This document shows, piece after piece, positions 1 to 14,222 of a DNA stretch of 64,000 nucleotides. Numbering within the stretch: the first letter of the stretch is position 1; each line of letters starts with the position of its first letter. The notes below the pieces were generated by a model. It was given only the letters and a program-made list of their open reading frames with translations. It ran no database searches and was not told where the DNA came from. The stretch is taken from contig NC_088117.1 in assembly GCF_036370855.1 (NCBI RefSeq), positions 9,486,001 through 9,550,000 of the forward strand, given 5' to 3'. The stretch is from Dromaius novaehollandiae (lineage: Eukaryota; Chordata; Aves; Casuariiformes; Dromaiidae). The position numbers and the translations under genes were made by a program.

Positions 1-3000
1 TATTTAAGGCTAATGTTAGTTTTGAGTATTTGCATTCATCAGCCCTTTCTCCCCCAGCAAGCTCAGATGCACCCACCCCAGGATGGCCTCAGCATCTCAG
101 GGCCCTGCTGGGAGGGGGAAAGAGCCACTGCCCTGGGCAGCCCCAGCTCCCCACCACCCTCCTGCACAGGCCCATAAGCAGCCGAGGGACACAGAGGCTC
201 AAGAAGCAGCGCTGAGCCCAGGACTCGCACCTCACATCATCTCCAGACAAACTTTTAGACCTGAACCTCAAAGAGCAGAGTCCTTCATAAAACTCAAGAT
301 CCAGATGCAAGAATAAAGCAGGCCACAGAAGCAGCATTTTCTTACCTTCAGCAGGACAAGCAAGCCCCAGCACCAACTGCTCTGGCATTTCCAGCAGCCC
401 CTCCTTAGGGGCAGCTTGTGGGTTAACCTCCCCTTTATATAGGGCAGCAGCTGCAGCAAATCCCACCCTGCCCAAACCTGCCTCCACCTGAGCCCGGAGA
501 GGCAGGAAACCAGCTGCTCCGCAGAGGAGAAACTCTGTTATGGGCTTCTCTCTTTTAGCACAGGTCTCTAAGTAAAGCCAATCTAAAATAACTAGGAGGA
601 TAACAGTAGGGTTTGCCATGCTGGCAGAGGTGGAATGTAACAGGAGACCTTTCCCACTTCCCTGGGGAGGGAGAAAGCTAGGCCTTAAATATCTTGTATT
701 GCTAAAAATGACATGATTTATAAACCTCCTCTAGCCAAGCCGTGGTGCGTGTGTGAGGAACCCAGGCAAGAGGTTTCCCGTGCTGCCTGGCAGGAACCAC
801 ATTCAGCCTCGAGTCCAGCAGTGACATCCATGCCTGCCTGCAGCAACTTTTCGTGTCGCGGGGTGTGCGGGGGGAAGGAGGCATTCCCAGTAGGGTCCTA
901 CAGCATTAGAAAAGGGCTAACAAACAACCAGGGTCTGAACCACGCTTGTTCAGAGCTGCCGATTCAGAGAAACTCAGAGCGCCGGGCACTGAAGGGGAAG
1001 TGAGTTAACGTTACTGTGGTCGATCCCTCACATGCTGTGGGTTCACCTGAACTCATGACATGGATGGGCCCTCAGCACCCTGCAAACCCAGGCCTTCATG
1101 GGGAGGGGGAGAAAATGGATTAATGACATGCCTCGCAGCTGCCTGTGCACCTCGGCCAGCCAGGACAGCTCCAAGAAGCCAGCAAAGAGACCGGGAACCA
1201 GGAAAGCAACAGTTGGGTCAAACAAAGCGTGTTCAGGAGGCGACACCGGTCCATGGGGTTTGTAGCAGACAGATCTGCCCCGCAGGGCTGGGAAATCCTG
1301 GGCACAGCCATGCTGCAAATGGCCCAAATCTAACAGCTCTTGGCTGGCTCATCCAGCACGTCGGCACCTGCTCCCTGCTCATCGGCACCCACCGCAGCCC
1401 CAGCTCGGGGACAGCCGCTCCCCAAGGGGTGACAGCTGCCGTGGGCCCTGAGGCCTCGTCCCCCAGCAGGTGCCCAGGCCCCAGTGCCACCTTGGGCTCC
1501 TGCCACTCCATTACCAACAGGGCCTCTGCTCCCCACTGCTCTCGGCCCGTCACCAAAGTCACCGAGGGGGGGGACGAGCCAAAACGCAGGCGTCTCCCTC
1601 CCCTCCTTCCTGCCCTGGCTGTGCCAGCCGCCTCTCAGTGCTGCGCTGCTGCTGGAGGCAGATGCTGGAGGAAGGTCTGGTCCCAGGGAGCAGGGCTGCG
1701 CAGCCCCGGCCCCCTGCCACCGCGCAGGGCCAGCCTGCTGTCCCCCGTCCCTCGCAGCCCTGCCACCCTCCAGCGCCGGACGCTCCTTGTCCTGCAGTGA
1801 CACCCACTGGTAAATGGGATTTTAACGCTGCTGCAGGTTGCCCACCGCCGGGCCCTGCACTTGTCTCTGATCCCACCACCGCAACCCCCTGGTTAGCTTT
1901 CCCTTCCCTTTCTGTCGTCCTCCCCAACCCAAGGCTCCCCGCTCTTCTCTCGCTCATTAAGATCTTCGTTCAGCTACCTGAGCATCCCACCTGCTCCCGG
2001 CGCAGCTGAGCATCCCCCTCCGCCCGTCTGGGCACAGCCTTGCCAGCAAACGCGGTGGTCGCTTCAGCTGCGGATTTAGCACAGCGGAGCCTCCTCCAGG
2101 GGTTTTCCCAAGCCAGACCCTCAGCGATCGGGATACTGGTGTGGCGACAGCAGGTAGCTCTAGCGTAACTCTTGCTGTAGCCATCGCCGCAGCACCGCAG
2201 CACCTGGCCCCGGCGCAGAGGCACCTTCCCCCAGCTCCAGCCCCAGTCGGGGCTCTCCTTGCTGCCTCCAGCCCGGGAATGCCAGGGCCAGGCCTGCTGC
2301 AGCGGCCACGGGGCCAAACCCGCCACACAGCCACGGGGCTGGTGTTCCCATCGGGAGGAGCCGGCAGCGCCTGGAGCCGGGAGACCCTCACCCTGCCCCA
2401 GTGATGCAGCGGGACAGGATGCTCGACAGCTCCAAAAGGCATCAGAGTCCTCGAGCCAGCCCTGGGACGTGACACGAGCTGATGAGGAGATGGCTGGAAA
2501 CGCAGACACAGTCAGGGGTCTCTTCCTGGCAGTGTGCACTTAGGAACAGTGCAGGAAATGGGTTTTAAGGACAGTTGCATTTGCTTTGTATAAAAACGAC
2601 AAGCTGCTGAGAGCTGAAAGAGCCAAATCCCGTGCAGATGTTAGTGGAGCTCAGCACCTCTGGATCCCCTGCCCTGTGCTGGTGATAAAACGCTCTGCCT
2701 CTTGTACAGCATCGAAGCTGCTGCAGCGGCCAACAGGCTTCATTTTTCCTGGGAACCTACCACAGCTCCAGAACGAGCATCAGGTGGGACTGGGACACCC
2801 GTGCAGGGCAGTGTCGAGCCTGCCTCCCGTGCACTGCAGGCCCTCCTCCTCCTCAGGGACCCACGGCCCTTTCTTGAGCATGAGGCACATGGAGAGAGCA
2901 AGCAGCCCTGCACAGGCAGCACCCTGCAGAGCGGGTCTCGGGTGGGAGCAAGCGGGCTGGCGCTGCATGGGAGGACACACACGGGGCAGCCCATGCTCTG

Positions 3001-3920
3001 TGGACAGTGTACATAGGAGTTCCCATTCCTGCTGAAGCCGGGAGCCACAGAGGAGTTAATCTGCGCCCACTTGTCCAGGGGGACATGGAGGCAGCCTGCC
3101 CAGGTACGACGCAGTTGGGGATTTCCACCCCCACCATCAGTCCAGCTCTTGCACACAGGAGCACAGGAGCACTCCTAAACTGCCTTTTCACCCCCCGCGA
3201 GGGAGGAACTGCCCCTGTGTGGTTACCTCCTTTGGGGCCTGACACGTTCTCACGTACCACAGTTTCTGCCGCGATCGCCTAGGCTGAGGCAGGGAAGCTT
3301 GTGCCTGCAGGGGACCAGCTTTGCTGAAGTCAGAACTCGAATTAATGAGCGTTGAACTGATGTGAGCGGGACACCTCATGTGGGCAAAATGGCGCAGCTT
3401 TCTGCCTTTGGCAATCTAGTTCTGAAACAACTTAATAATAATATTAATATTTCATGTTAATTAACATCAGCCACACTAGTAACAAGTGCACCTGTAGCTG
3501 CTGAGAGCTCCACGTATGGCCTTGGAGCATCAGTCTCTGTCCCCAAGGGGCTGGGGATGCCACAATACAGTGTCTGCTTAGGGATGAGGATCAGACCCCC
3601 CTTCCCTGCGCCCCAAAACCTCGCACAGCGTGTCTCTCTGCGGCAGCGAGGCTGCAGACAGTGAGCAACCCTAGAGGCCTGTCTCAAAGCTCAGGGCTGG
3701 CTCCAAATGAGCAGGATCCCCCTCACTCATACACTCTCAGGACCAGGGTGCCTGGCTGGCAGCATGGGCTTGGGAACAGCAGTGTGGCTCTGAATTTCCT
3801 TGCAGTTTTTTGAAGGCAGATGTTTTACTCAAGAGAAAGAAATATAGCAAGAGATCCCACCAGCCCAAATCTCTTCCTGTATGGATGTCCTGCCCCTCTC
3901 ATGAGCATCACAATCTGACC
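1..3920. other. Upstream flank, no gene recognised
   Basis: Mixed moderately GC-rich sequence; 1.3-2.5 kb is particularly GC-rich. Open frames occur on both strands, but none resembles a known protein or has convincing splice sites. CFAP77 is the neighbour upstream of BARHL1 in human, but I could not recognise any of its exons here. A small AT-rich patch with TAAT cores lies at 3430-3475. Confidence 0.6.
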
Positions 3921-4022
3921 TCTGGTCCCAGTCCCAATCCTGATTCCAAACCCAGTCCCAGTCCCACTTCTAGTCCCGTACCTGGTCGAAAACATAATCT
4001 CAATCCTAGTCCTGATCCCAGG
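3921..4022 (+). repeat. Degenerate hexamer minisatellite (CCCAGT/CCCAAT type)
   Basis: About 100 bp of imperfect hexamers such as CCCAGT, CCCAAT, CCTGAT and CCTAGT. It gives an open frame rich in Pro-Ser-Pro on the + strand, which is a consequence of the repeat and not evidence of a gene. Confidence 0.75.
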
Positions 4023-5727
4023 GTAAATCTCCACTACAAATGAAGTCTATTGGACAGACGGGGAGGCTGCCAGAGCCCAGCAGCCAACACAGTCACAGAG
4101 CAGAGAGCTGGGAAGCCCCGTCGGGATCTCTGCCCCATTTCTCACCCAGGACCAGCTCCTGCCCATCTGTCACCCTGGTCCCACCGGCTGCGGTGCTCAG
4201 CCCAGCCCTGCCTGGGCAGGGGGTGCTGTAAAACCAAACCCCCAGCAGATCGGGCCCCTCCAGCCTGGTCCCCAGTCCCTGGCACTGGGCAGCAGCCTGT
4301 GCCGGGAGGCAGGTGAGGCAGAGCAGCAGCAGGGATCCTTCACCCGGCCTGGGTGGGGGGAGACGCGCAGCCCCCAGTGCGGGGCAAAACGGATTCCCCA
4401 GGTGGGGGGGGGGGGGGGGCACGCTGGGTCCGATGCTGCTTTTGCCTCTGGATTTATCCTCCTATAAAGCCCTTTTGTTCCGCTGCCCCGATCCCAGGCG
4501 GCCCCGAGCCTGCAGGGCCGAGGGCAGGAGATGCTGGGGCCCTGCCTGCCCCGCTGCCCGACAGCTGGCAGCCGGGCTGCCCGGGGGGGGCCCTCTCCCC
4601 GCACTGACCGCCTCCAAGCTGCCGGCCAAGGGCGCCTTTGGAAGAGGCACAAGATGCAGCTGCCTGTGCGGGGAGGAGGAAATCGAGTATTTGAGAAATA
4701 ACCACCGACATGGCTTTAAAGTGGCACCGCTTTGCGCACACGGCTCCGGACGTTTCCCCCGCGTCCGCGGTCAAGCGTCTACCCCCAAGAAAAGCCCCTA
4801 AATAAACCCTCGCGGAGAGCCAGGCTGGCCGGGGGGAAGGTGAGAGCCCTGGGCGCGCCGCTCCCCTTTAACCTGGAAGATTAACAGCAACAAAAATCCC
4901 CCGACGTGGTGGAGGGGAGGAAAGTTGTGTCTCCAGGAAAAACGGGCAGGGAGCGGGGACCAGGGCTGGTCCCGAAGATCCCGTGCCTATTCCACCATCA
5001 GGGCGGGCAGCTCGGCCTGGAGCCCCCCCGAGCCATCGGAGTTATTTTTAAAAAGGGATCGGCCGCAGGAAAAAAACCCACCTCGGCCAGGAAAACGGCT
5101 TGGCCCGAGGCAGGACGGCGGTGCCCGCCGAGCGGGGAAAACACGCTCGCCGAGGCTTTGCCCGCAGCCAGCCCCGTCTGCTGAACGCGTTTCTCCTCGG
5201 GCAGCAACGGCAGCGTGTCCTCGGCAGCGGCTCCTGCAGCTCCGTGCCCCTCTCGCTGCCCTGAGCGCGGCCCCTTCCCAGTTGCACCAGTACGTACCGC
5301 GGCTGGGCGCCGGGGCAGCGGCTCGGCGGCCCCGGCTCGGCGGCGCCGGGCGGGAGGGATGCCCGGCTCCTCGCCGCTTTAGCAGCGCTACGTTGCGCCG
5401 GGGCGATGGTTTCCCGATGGCCCCGTGGCTGCTTTCGCAAAAGGACCTCTCTGCTCGTTCCCAACCGATTTCGAGGGGATTCAACGAAATTCCTAGCTCC
5501 GAGCTTCACCTCGGGCTCAAAGCAGCCGTCTCTGCGCTGGGGCTTTGGGGAGGGGGTTGGTGCTTTCTCTTTTCTTTCTTTTTTTGTTTCTTTTTTTTTT
5601 TTAACGCGAAGAAAAACTTTCCCTGCTGGGGAGGACCCGGCGGATGGGCTGTTGCGGGGGGTGGGGGGGGGGGGGGGGTGGGGAGGCGAGCAGAAAGTTG
5701 CAGCCCCTCCACAGCCCCCCCAGGCCC
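4023..5727. other. GC-rich BARHL1 upstream region with long G-runs
   Basis: No exon recognised. A 16-G run lies at 4404-4419 and a G-rich tract at 5655-5690, with a T-rich tract at 5572-5602. The G-runs could form quadruplexes and are places where assembly length is unreliable. Confidence 0.6.
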
Positions 5728-5850
5728 GTGGCTAATCACCCCATTACGAGCCCCATCAGCGGGGTAATGACAGCAAAGAGGGCGGAAACCGCCCGGAAAG
5801 CGCGGGGGTCCGGGCGGCAATTAATTCCCGTTAATCAAGCTGCAAGGTGT
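5728..5850. promoter_or_regulatory. TAAT-rich cluster upstream of BARHL1 (candidate cis element)
   Basis: Within otherwise GC-dominated sequence, this stretch carries GCTAATCACC, CCATTACG, GGTAATGAC, CAATTAATT and CGTTAATCAAG, about five homeodomain-type cores in 120 bp. It lies 0.9 kb before the coding start. Auto-regulation or regulation by other homeodomain proteins is a reasonable inference; no experimental support can be drawn from sequence. Confidence 0.4.
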
Positions 5851-5888
5851 CGCCGCCGGGGAGTGACATCCCCCAAAACGCCTCCCGG

Positions 5889-5893
5889 CCAAT
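5889..5893 (+). promoter_or_regulatory. CCAAT box in the BARHL1 promoter region
   Basis: CCAATGGGCGCG lies in the GC-rich promoter-proximal region about 0.8 kb before the start codon. The extended CCAAT core with a GC-box-like flank is typical of CpG-island promoters. No TATA box is evident between here and 6470, so the start site cannot be placed. Confidence 0.35.
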
Positions 5894-6005
5894 GGGCGCG
5901 TTCACACGGCGTGGGGGGGGCGCCGGGGCCCCCGAGGCGGGGTGGCACAAGTTCATTTTTCCCCCCCCTTTTTTTTTTCCGCGGGGGAAGGCGCCGAGCG
6001 GAGCT

Positions 6006-6140
6006 GCTGTCCGAGGTGCTGAACGCGGGGTGACTCCGGATTGACTCCGGTCCCGGGCGCTGTCCGCGGTGCTGAACGCGGGGCGACTCCGGATTGACTC
6101 CGGTCCCCCCCCCCCCAAGCGCTGTCCGAGGTGCTGGCGG
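6006..6140 (+). repeat. 53-bp tandem duplication with a third partial copy
   Basis: The unit starting GCTGTCCGAGGTGCTGAACG at 6006 recurs at 6059 with two or three mismatches, both copies ending GATTGACTCCGGTCCC. A partial third copy (GCTGTCCGAGGTGCTG) starts at 6121 after a C-run. It sits just upstream of the likely BARHL1 leader. Confidence 0.85.
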
Positions 6141-6476
6141 GGAAGGGGGGCGCCGCGGCAGGCCGACGGCTGGCCACCGCCTCCGCCCTCCCCTCGCCCT
6201 CCCCATTGATTTCTGGATCATTAAGCGGTTAAGGCGCTGCAAAGCCTCACTATCGATCGCTGCCTCCCCACCTCCGGCTGGCAGCCCCCGGGCTGCCCCC
6301 AGCCCCGCGCTGCCACGGCTCCGGGCAAGGGTGGGCTGGCCGGGTAGGGCTCGGGGCCCGCGGTGAGGTTGGGGTCCGTCCCCCCACCCTCCACTCCCCC
6401 TCCGCGGCCAAAGTTTGACTCTGCCTCCCTCTCCCCCCCTCTCCTGTCTGTCTGTCTGTGAGTGCAGCTGGGCGCG

Positions 6477-6506
6477 ATGCTGAAGACGGAGCAGCCCTGG
6501 ATCTAA
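6477..6506 (+). other. Upstream ORF in the BARHL1 leader, 9 codons
   Basis: ATG at 6477 is followed by MLKTEQPWI and TAA, about 200 nt before the BARHL1 start. It is clean but short and has a weak context (G at -3, C at +4). If the leader begins upstream of 6477, which the sequence does not establish, this would be a translated uORF able to damp BARHL1 translation. Confidence 0.35.
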
Positions 6507-6673
6507 CGCGCGGCGCCTCGGAGAGCCTTGCAGCAATTGTTGCCCGGATCCCAGGCTGAACTTTGCTCTTTTTTTTTCTTTTTTCCTTTTTTAAAAAAAT
6601 TTTTCTTTTGCCTTTTTTTTTGTTTGTTGTTAATTATCATTATTAAATCGCTTCCGCCGCGCCCTCCCCGCCA

Positions 6674-6685
6674 ATGCCCGTGTGA
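6674..6685 (+). other. Minimal upstream ORF (ATG CCC GTG TGA) near the BARHL1 start
   Basis: A three-codon ORF ends 22 nt before the BARHL1 ATG, in a different frame. Such a short uORF allows reinitiation only inefficiently at this distance; the G +4 Kozak context of the real start would favour leaky scanning. Its function is inferred. Confidence 0.3.
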
Positions 6686-6707
6686 GCGCCGGCACCTCGC
6701 GGGGGCC

Positions 6708-7158
6708 ATGGAGGGCTCCACCGGGTTTGGGATCGACTCCATCCTCTCCCACCGAGCCGGCAGCCCGGCCGTGCCCAAGGGGGACCCGCTGGTGGGCGAC
6801 GGCCGGTCCCCGCTGGAGCTGAGCCCCCGCTCGGAGGGCAGCAGCGGGTGCCCCTCGCCCCGCTCGCCGGGCCGCGAGTGCCTGGAGGCGGCGGTGCCGC
6901 GGCCGGGCCTGGATGCGCACCTGCAGCCGGGGCAGGTCTCGGCTCCCTCCCAGTCCCGGACCGTCACCTCCTCCTTCCTCATCAGAGACATCCTGGCCGA
7001 CTGCAAGCCCCTGGCCGCCTGCGCACCTTACTCCAGCACCAATGGACCTCACGGCGGGCAGGAGCCGGCGGGCAGGATCCCTACCAAGCCCGGCGAGGAC
7101 TTTCGGGAGAAAATGGAAAAAAACACCAGCAGCTCCTCTTCGGACTCGGAGTACAAAG
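6708..7158 (+). CDS. BARHL1: BARHL1 coding exon 1 (N-terminus with two FIL/eh1-like motifs)
   Basis: Encodes residues 1-150 plus the first base of codon 151 of the BarH-like homeobox 1 transcription factor, a nuclear sequence-specific DNA-binding protein of developing hindbrain, cerebellar and inner-ear cells. The ATG has a strong context (G at -3, G at +4), and the start MEGSTGFGIDSILSHRAGSP matches the BARHL1 N-terminus, not BARHL2. Two FIL motifs, which in this family recruit Groucho/TLE corepressors, are visible: FGIDSILS (residues 7-14) and FLIRDIL (90-96). A Ser/Pro-rich linker lies between them, and a Ser-rich acidic stretch ends the exon. The exon closes at EYK plus G, followed by a consensus GTAAGA donor. 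The same frame stays open far upstream and into intron 1, but the upstream part has no ATG and is T-rich leader sequence. Confidence 0.96.
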
Positions 7159-10737
<3,579 letters not shown>

Positions 10738-11074
10738 TAAAACGCACCGTCGCCTCCCGCCCGCGTACCGGGGGCCGCGGCGCCGGGCTCTCCCCGCAGC
10801 CGGCGTCGGGGCGCCGGTCCTGCCCCTCCGCGGCCCCGCAGCCCCATAGCACCGGGGGCTGTGCGCCCCACCTGCCCTTAAAAAGCGCCCCGGAGGGTGA
10901 GTGCCCCGCCCTGCCCCGGAGCTTCCCCTGCGCCGGGCCGGTACCGCGGTCTCGCCCCTGCCCCGGACCGGGGGGCAAAGCGGCGCCGAGCGAGGCGGGT
11001 CTGGGCACGGGGAGCAACGCGGGCCCCTCTCCCCGGCCGGGAACGGCAGGACCGGGCTCCCAGCTAAACACTCC

Positions 11075-11245
11075 AGCATAACACATCGGCCCATTAATAA
11101 TAGATACCAATTACTGCTTTGGGCATCAATAATTAACACCCCTTACAGTAATTACACAATTATTATTATGATGAATAATTTACTGGTGGAAATAGGTTTA
11201 GCGCTTCAGCGACAAAACTGTAAAAGGGCTGGAGATGTTTGATGG
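11075..11245. promoter_or_regulatory. AT-rich homeodomain-site island in BARHL1 intron 2
   Basis: A sharp AT-rich island inside very GC-rich sequence, with CATTAATAATAG, CCAATTACTG, CAATAATTAAC, GTAATTACAC, CAATTATTATTATG and GAATAATTTAC. At least eight TAAT/ATTA cores occur in 170 bp, with no simple-repeat character. This composition is typical of conserved intronic enhancers of homeobox genes; auto-regulation by BARHL1 is an inference. Confidence 0.5.
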
Positions 11246-11656
11246 CTTCGGCTGATTCACCCGGACGTTTCCTCCGCCGCTGTCCCCAGCCCCGAGCATC
11301 GCCACCGCGATGGCACCTGCCTGCAGCCCCCGCCGCGTCCCCTCGCCCCCCGGCTTTTCACCGCTCTCCCCTCCCCGGTTTCCAGCCCCACTTGCCGAGC
11401 TGCAGAGATCAGCGCCCCGCCAAGCCGTCGGGGCTTTTAAGATGCTTGGGGGAGGCGGGGGGGCTGCGAGCTCAACCCCACCGAAATCCCTCCCGCAAGG
11501 AGACCCCGGCCCGCGGGGCCCGCAGCCCCTTCCCGAGCCGCCCCCGGCCCCGTCGGGGGTCCCGCCTCGGGCGACGGAGCGGGGCCGGGGCCGTGCGGGG
11601 CCCCCCCGGAAGATGCAGCACGCACACGCCTATAGGCACACATCCCCCCCCCCCCC

Positions 11657-11720
11657 ATATATATATATAAATACTCACACACACACACACACATATATAT
11701 ATATACACACACACACACAA
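11657..11720. repeat. Composite (TA)n-(CA)n-(TA)n-(CA)n microsatellite after a C-run
   Basis: Alternating TA and CA tracts in four blocks, directly after about 14 C. It is likely length-polymorphic and prone to Z-DNA or slippage. Confidence 0.95.
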
Positions 11721-12334
11721 AAGCCGCAAACGACCCCCCAGGCCCCGGCGCGCTGCCCCACTCGTGCCCCCGCCGTGGGACCTCCGCGGCCGCCCCAGCC
11801 CCGGGCCCGGGCCGCTCCCGGGAGCCGCCGCCGCCCCGCGCAGCACCGGGCAGCGGCTCCGCAGCCGCGGCAGCCCGTCGCGCCAGCCAGGCCGCCGAGT
11901 ACGGGGTCACGCATACAGTACGTAAGATACATAGGTACAACATGTAATTTGCAATCGGTGACTCGCTGCGTACAAGGGAAGGACTGAAGCGCTGGTCACA
12001 CTTTACACAGCACCGTTTGTACCGGCAGTCTGGTCCCGGCCGGTTCGTGGCTCCGGAGCCGCCGAGGAGGCTGCCGGGGGGCCGCGGCGGGACCGCAACG
12101 AGCCAAGGGGCTCGGGAGCCTTTCCTCGCCCCGATAACGGGGGTCGTGCCCCCCCCCCCCGACCCCGCACGGGGCTGATCCCCCCCATCCTTTTCCTCCC
12201 TGCCCCTGCCCGGGAGCGGCCCCGAGAGGCTGCGGGGGGAGAGGGGGTGCACGAGGGGGCAGACGGGGCGTGCGGCTGCTTTTGGAGCATCCCTCCCTCC
12301 CTAACCCCCCCGTCTCGGCTTGCCCCCCCCCCAG

Positions 12335-12629
12335 GACCAAGTGGAAAAGGCAGACGGCGGTGGGCCTGGAGCTGCTGGCCGAGGCCGGGAACTACTCGGC
12401 GCTGCAGAGGATGTTCCCCTCGCCCTACTTCTACCCGCAGAGCCTGGTCTCCAACCTGGACCCCGGCGCCGCCCTCTACCTGTACCGCGGACCCAGCGCC
12501 CCCCCCCCGGCCCTCCAGAGACCCTTGGTGCCCCGCATCCTCATCCACGGACTGCAGGGAGGCAGCGAGCCGCCGCCGCCGCTGCCGCCGCTGCCCGGCG
12601 TCCTGCCGCGGGCCGCGCAGCCCCGGTGA
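12335..12629 (+). CDS. BARHL1: BARHL1 coding exon 3 (end of homeodomain and C-terminus)
   Basis: Completes Arg225 (homeodomain position 53) and encodes residues 226-322, then TGA at 12627-12629. It begins TKWKRQTAVGLELLAEAGNY, the end of the recognition helix and the conserved BarH C-flank, and continues with YFYPQSL, LDPGAALYLYRG and a proline-rich tail ending AAQPR. The acceptor is a C-tract ending CCAG. The three exons sum to 969 nt, giving 322 residues, close to the 327 of human BARHL1 as I recall it; the difference lies in the low-complexity N-terminal linker. No frameshift or missing residue is seen. Confidence 0.97.
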
Positions 12630-13535
12630 GCGCCGCCGAGAGCCGCCCCGGCCGCCCGGCAGACGCCCCGGGCCGGGGGCCGCCCCCACCGCCGGGGGCC
12701 GCGAGCAAGCGACAGACTCCCGCTCACCCCCCTCTATATGTATCTATATGAGACACCCCCACTTTTTTAATATATAACGAATGCAAGAAGTAAAGGACAA
12801 GGTCTGGCGGCACCGGGGGCCGGCAGAGCCCGGCCCCCCCCCCCCCCGGCCCCCGCGGGACACTCGTCGCCTGGGGCCCGTTTTGCCCCCGCAAGGCAGC
12901 AAGATGCTGCGGCCCCCGCTGCCGCCCCCCTCCTGGGACTGCAGCACGGGCAGGGCCGGCCCAGGCCCCGGCCCCGGCCCCGCCGAGGGGGCTCCGGCGC
13001 CGCCGGGGGGGGGATTCGCCTCTCCGCCCCCACCCGGGCAATTACCGGGGGGCCGAGGGGCCCTTCGCCCCCGCCGCTCGGGGCTGCCGCCCGGACCGCG
13101 CCGGCCCCAGGGAGCCCCCGGCCGCCCGGCCTCGCCGCTCGGGGGGGGCCGGGACTCGGCCGGGCCGAGCTGCCCCCAGGGGCCGCTCCCGGGACACCGG
13201 CTCCACCGCCGGGCAGGGCCGCGGGGGCCCCGGGCTGCTCGGCCCCCGCCTGCCGAAGCGAGACTTTGGGACGTCCGTAACTCCAAAAAAAAAAAAAAAA
13301 AAAAGCGGCGAAATGTAAATACCGTGCGCAAAATGTATATGAATTATTTATTTGTGAACCCTAAGGGCGTATTTGTGTAAGTGATTCTTGTCAGTCTGTA
13401 CCCGGAGCCCCGGCGCGGCCGGGGCAGGGGGGTGCGGAGGGGAGCGCTGCTGCGGGGGCCCCGCAGACGCCCGGGCTCCCGCGCTCTCTCCCTCTTTTTT
13501 AAATGTGGAAATAAACTTCTTTACAAACAAACGGG
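12630..13535 (+). other. BARHL1: BARHL1 3' untranslated region
   Basis: Follows the TGA. It is GC-rich with a 20-A tract at 13285-13304, then an AT-richer end. The only canonical AATAAA downstream of the stop in the + strand before the intergenic region is at 13510-13515, so the transcript most likely ends near 13530-13535. Confidence 0.7.
13510..13515 (+). terminator. BARHL1: BARHL1 polyadenylation signal AATAAA
   Basis: Canonical hexamer about 880 nt after the stop, in GGAAATAAACTTC, followed by a T/G-containing stretch. This is the expected place for cleavage 10-30 nt downstream. Confidence 0.75.
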
Positions 13536-13737
13536 CCTCGTCTCCGCCGGGCCTTTCTTCCCCGAGCGCTTGTTGAGCCGCCGCCGAGGGAAGGGAAAAG
13601 CAGAGTTTTCCGGGCTCCCCTCGAAGGCGGCCGCCCGAAGCCGCCGGGGGGTCCCGCTCCCCGCGCAGCGCCGGCCGCGGCCCCAGTGCCGGCATGCGGG
13701 GCCCCCGGCGCAGCCCCGCGCACCCGCAGCCGCGGGG

Positions 13738-13930
13738 CTGGTGAATTATTAACGCTCATCTTAAGTGTATAATTGCCTAAGTGCTTTAAATGATCGCTTT
13801 GGAAAATGGATTGTTTCCACCCTTTAAAAGTGTCGCTCATCTGGCCGCAGCCAGCGAGCCCAGCAGCTGGTCCCCGGGCCAGCCTGGGAGCGGCCGCCGT
13901 CTCGGGGAGCCGACAGATGGGCTGCGGGCT
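13738..13930. promoter_or_regulatory. Candidate 3' enhancer directly after BARHL1 (homeodomain sites plus E-boxes)
   Basis: AT-rich block with GAATTATTAACG, ATAATTGCC and TTTAAATGATC, followed by E-boxes CATCTG (13838), CAGCTG (13864) and CAGATG (13914). Mouse Barhl1 is known to be driven by a 3'-flank element responding to Atoh1 (E-box) and to Barhl1 itself. Location and site content fit, but equivalence is inferred. Confidence 0.5.
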
Positions 13931-14222
13931 GAGCCCTGCCTGCCCTCCGCCGCCCCCCCCGGCCCTCCGCAGCCGGCGGCCCGGCTGTCTGCAGAGCCGC
14001 CCCCCCCCTCCCCCGGCCCCGCAAACCCCCCGCTCCGGGGGCTGCGGCGGCCCCCGATGCGGCCCGGCCCCGGCGCCCTGCCCGCGCCCCGGCGGAGGGT
14101 CATTGGGCCTCGGCGAAATGCAGAGCCACGCACGGAGCCCGGCCGCCCCCGGCCTTTGTGGGCCGCGCTGATCCTTTGCATGTGAATGGGGAGCTTGGTA
14201 AATCCTCCGGCCCGGGCTGCGG

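Noticed and set aside
1060-2539. Several open frames of 150-250 codons on both strands
   Set aside because: GC-rich sequence with few stops. Overlapping frames on both strands, low-complexity composition and no recognisable domain or splice support.
3810-4043. Pro-Ser-Pro repeat protein
   Set aside because: It is the translation of a degenerate hexamer minisatellite.
1-4300. Last exons of CFAP77, the expected upstream neighbour
   Set aside because: No segment could be matched to it with confidence; I do not recall its C-terminus well enough to claim one.
4925-5767. 280-codon open frame on the + strand
   Set aside because: Translates homopolymers (Phe and Gly runs from T- and G-tracts) and lies in the CpG-rich promoter region; no family resemblance.
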